Of a stretch of DNA of 6,850 nucleotides, positions 5,358 through 6,850 are shown in pieces. This DNA is from Myxococcota bacterium. GTDB taxonomy: Bacteria > Myxococcota_A > Polyangia > HGW-17. Positions within the stretch are counted from its first letter, which is position 1; every line of letters begins with the position of its first letter. The translations under genes and the position numbers were made by a program. Location: the NCBI GenBank assembly GCA_018821745.1, contig JAHJLU010000561.1, positions 1 through 6,850 of the forward strand, written 5' to 3'. The notes beneath the pieces are model-generated. The model saw only the letters and a list, made by a program, of their open reading frames with translations. It did no database searches and was not told the origin of the DNA.

Positions 5358-6850
5358 CTACTGCTCTTCCGGATCCGGGTAGTGGGTGATGGGGGCCGCC
5401 ATGTGGTCGTAGGAGATCATCACTTCTTCGTCGTGGTAGACGTTGTTGTGGAGGGTCATCTCGTTGAACTCCGGGAGATCGTCAATGCAGATCCCCACCT
5501 CGTGGTCCAGGAACCCGCCGTTGGTCAGCACCAGGTTGGGCCCACTCTCGAAGGGGACCCGATCGCTGTCCAGACCGAGGAGCACATGGACACCCATGGT
5601 ACCGTTGTCCGAGAATTCGAAGTCGGTCACCAGGACAATGGAGCCACCCTCGAGGGTAAGCGCCCGGGACACAGCGGTCTCTCCTTGAGCGAGGCAGTAG
5701 GCGGGATCGCTGCTCTCGTAGAGGGCACAACTCACCGGCGTGGTCCCGCGGATGACCACGTTGTCGAGGGTGGAGTGTGCGGTGTCATAGAAAAGGGCGC
5801 CGGTGTCCTTTGCCCCTTCGATGAGCACGTGGCTCCCGGAAAAGGTCGACCCGCTCTCTACGGAGAGGCCCCACCCGAAGTAGCCGGGGTGCTCGTAATT
5901 CTCTGAAGAGTCGGTGTCTCTGATGACCAGATTGGAGACGGTCGCTTCACATTGATTGGCGAAGGCCAGCCCGGCAAACAGGTTTCTGTCAATAGTGACG
6001 TTTTCCATGGTGCACATATGACCATTGACAACATAGAGGCCGATTCCCCCATCGCCGGTGAAGGGGTCAGGCCGGGTGTCGGTGATGATGACGTCGCGGA
6101 GGCTGATGTTGACATCCTCTCCTGGGGTCGAACCCTCCTCGCCAACGCTGTAGACACCCATGGTGGTGTTGTCGGAGACGTAACACTGGGAGAGGGAGAC
6201 GATGGTGTCCCAATGGTTGATGATCCCAAAGCCCAGTGGGGACTCTTCGTTGTACGCCTGAGTACCCGTAACAACAAGGTTCGACCCTTCGAGCGTACCA
6301 TCGGGCTCGATAGCGATGCCGAACCACATGTTGTTTTCCACAATCACCTGATCAACTTCCGCGGATCCACCGCTGCTGATCTCGAGTCCTCCCGGGCGGT
6401 AACCCGTGGCATCAAGCGTGTTGTCCCGGATCACTGTCTCGGAGAGGGTAAGGTAGCTCTTTTCCGCTGTGACATGGATACCCGCGAAGGGGTTCCCCTC
6501 GACCAGAGCGCTGGAGAGAGTCATCTCGGAGCCGGTGTTGACAAACACTCCGTGGCCCAGGTTGGCGGGATTCCCCGGGGTGAGGAGGGTGGCGCGGGAG
6601 ACCACGTTGGTCGCGGTGACCTGGGTTCCGATGCCGTAGGAGGCAAGCCCGGCAAGGTGGTTACCCTCGAAGAGGGCGCGGTCGATGTTGGCGACACCGG
6701 TCCCGCCGGAGTAGAACCCGAAGCCAAAGTAGCCGCTGGATTCCTCGGGCTTGGTGTTGGTCACCACCACATCGGTGAAAGTCCCCACGGCGGTGGAGTC
6801 ACTCACCAACATCCCGTAGCCGGAAGCCTTGTCGACATAAACGTGGGAGA
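5358..6850 (-). CDS. Right-handed parallel beta-helix repeat protein, N-terminus off the right edge
   Basis: The frame is open from the right edge (first full codon 6848-6846) to TAG at 5360-5358, giving 496 visible residues. The ATG at 6812 is internal: the 12 codons before it (SHVYVDKASGYG) continue the same repeat pattern, so the true start is outside. The protein consists of rungs rich in V/I/L, Asn, Gly, Ser and Thr, such as ALFEGNHLAGL, ALVEGNPFAGI and VTIDRNLFAGL, alternating with NVVIRGT-like strands. This is the signature of PbH1-type beta-helices (Beta_helix Pfam group). Such folds occur in polysaccharide lyases and in surface or adhesin-like proteins. No catalytic set can be recognised, so a structural or binding role is as likely as an enzymatic one. 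Cys is rare (210, 267, 288, 362, 373 and 442, numbered from the ATG at 6812). The C-terminus (ITHYPDPEEQ) carries no anchor or sorting tail. The protease gene follows after 80 bp on the same strand and may be co-transcribed. Confidence 0.88.
   Translation of the reverse strand, partial: SHVYVDKASGYGMLVSDSTAVGTFTDVVVTNTKPEESSGYFGFGFYSGGTGVANIDRALFEGNHLAGLASYGIGTQVTATNVVSRATLLTPGNPANLGHGVFVNTGSEMTLSSALVEGNPFAGIHVTAEKSYLTLSETVIRDNTLDATGYRPGGLEISSGGSAEVDQVIVENNMWFGIAIEPDGTLEGSNLVVTGTQAYNEESPLGFGIINHWDTIVSLSQCYVSDNTTMGVYSVGEEGSTPGEDVNISLRDVIITDTRPDPFTGDGGIGLYVVNGHMCTMENVTIDRNLFAGLAFANQCEATVSNLVIRDTDSSENYEHPGYFGWGLSVESGSTFSGSHVLIEGAKDTGALFYDTAHSTLDNVVIRGTTPVSCALYESSDPAYCLAQGETAVSRALTLEGGSIVLVTDFEFSDNGTMGVHVLLGLDSDRVPFESGPNLVLTNGGFLDHEVGICIDDLPEFNEMTLHNNVYHDEEVMISYDHMAAPITHYPDPEEQ
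5570..6850 (-). repeat. ~56-residue two-rung beta-helix repeats
   Basis: Counting from the ATG at 6812, equivalent strands begin at residues 11, 65, 121, 174, 235, 290 and 347, giving periods of 54, 56, 53, 61, 55 and 57 residues (mean 56). Each unit pairs a long rung (V-x-N-V-V-I-R-D-T, a 10-15 residue loop, then G-x-G-L-x-V) with a short rung (V-L-I-E-G-N-x-x-A-G-L). The seventh unit is degenerate, and the array continues past the right edge. Confidence 0.75.

Noticed and set aside
5280..5906. Plus-strand 208-aa open frame across the spacer and the beta-helix 3' end
   Set aside because: It has no SD, is antisense to the beta-helix repeats, and its Val/Gly/His-rich composition is what the reverse of such repeats gives.

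Overview
The window looks like part of a Myxococcota or other deltaproteobacterial-type chromosome. Coding regions are GC-rich. The protein repertoire is typical of these bacteria: Cys-rich tandem repeats of the CGDG/CDGTDLG kind, a secreted zinc protease ending in a MYXO-CTERM-like sorting tail, and a large right-handed beta-helix protein. No phylogenetic marker gene is present, so the assignment rests on protein style only.

Layout, left to right. Positions 1-943 (minus strand) hold the N-terminal 314 codons of a lipoprotein built from Cys-rich repeats of about 50 residues; its C-terminus lies beyond the left edge. Positions 944-1342 form a non-coding divergent spacer with two promoter-like stretches, each overlapped by an inverted repeat, and a short coding-like remnant. 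Positions 1343-2431 (plus strand) encode a complete lipoprotein of 362 aa of unknown family, with a very good ribosome binding site. A 77-bp convergent gap follows. Positions 2509-5277 (minus) encode a 922-aa secreted metalloprotease: FTP propeptide, thermolysin-geometry zinc site, an Ig/Fn3-like segment, a jelly-roll-like domain and a MYXO-CTERM-like tail. An 80-bp spacer carries two hairpins. Positions 5358-6850 (minus) hold the C-terminal 496 residues of a beta-helix protein whose start lies beyond the right edge.

All four genes encode proteins with export signals or a typically exported architecture, so the locus looks devoted to the cell surface. The beta-helix and protease genes are co-directional with a short gap and may share a transcript. 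The two lipoprotein genes are divergent and may share regulation through the 400-bp spacer. No RNA genes, CRISPR arrays, insertion sequences or phage genes were seen. The most notable items are the thermolysin-spaced protease with its sortable tail, the alternating long-short rung pattern of the beta-helix, the paired duplication in the Cys-rich repeats, and the dyads sitting on promoter-like elements.
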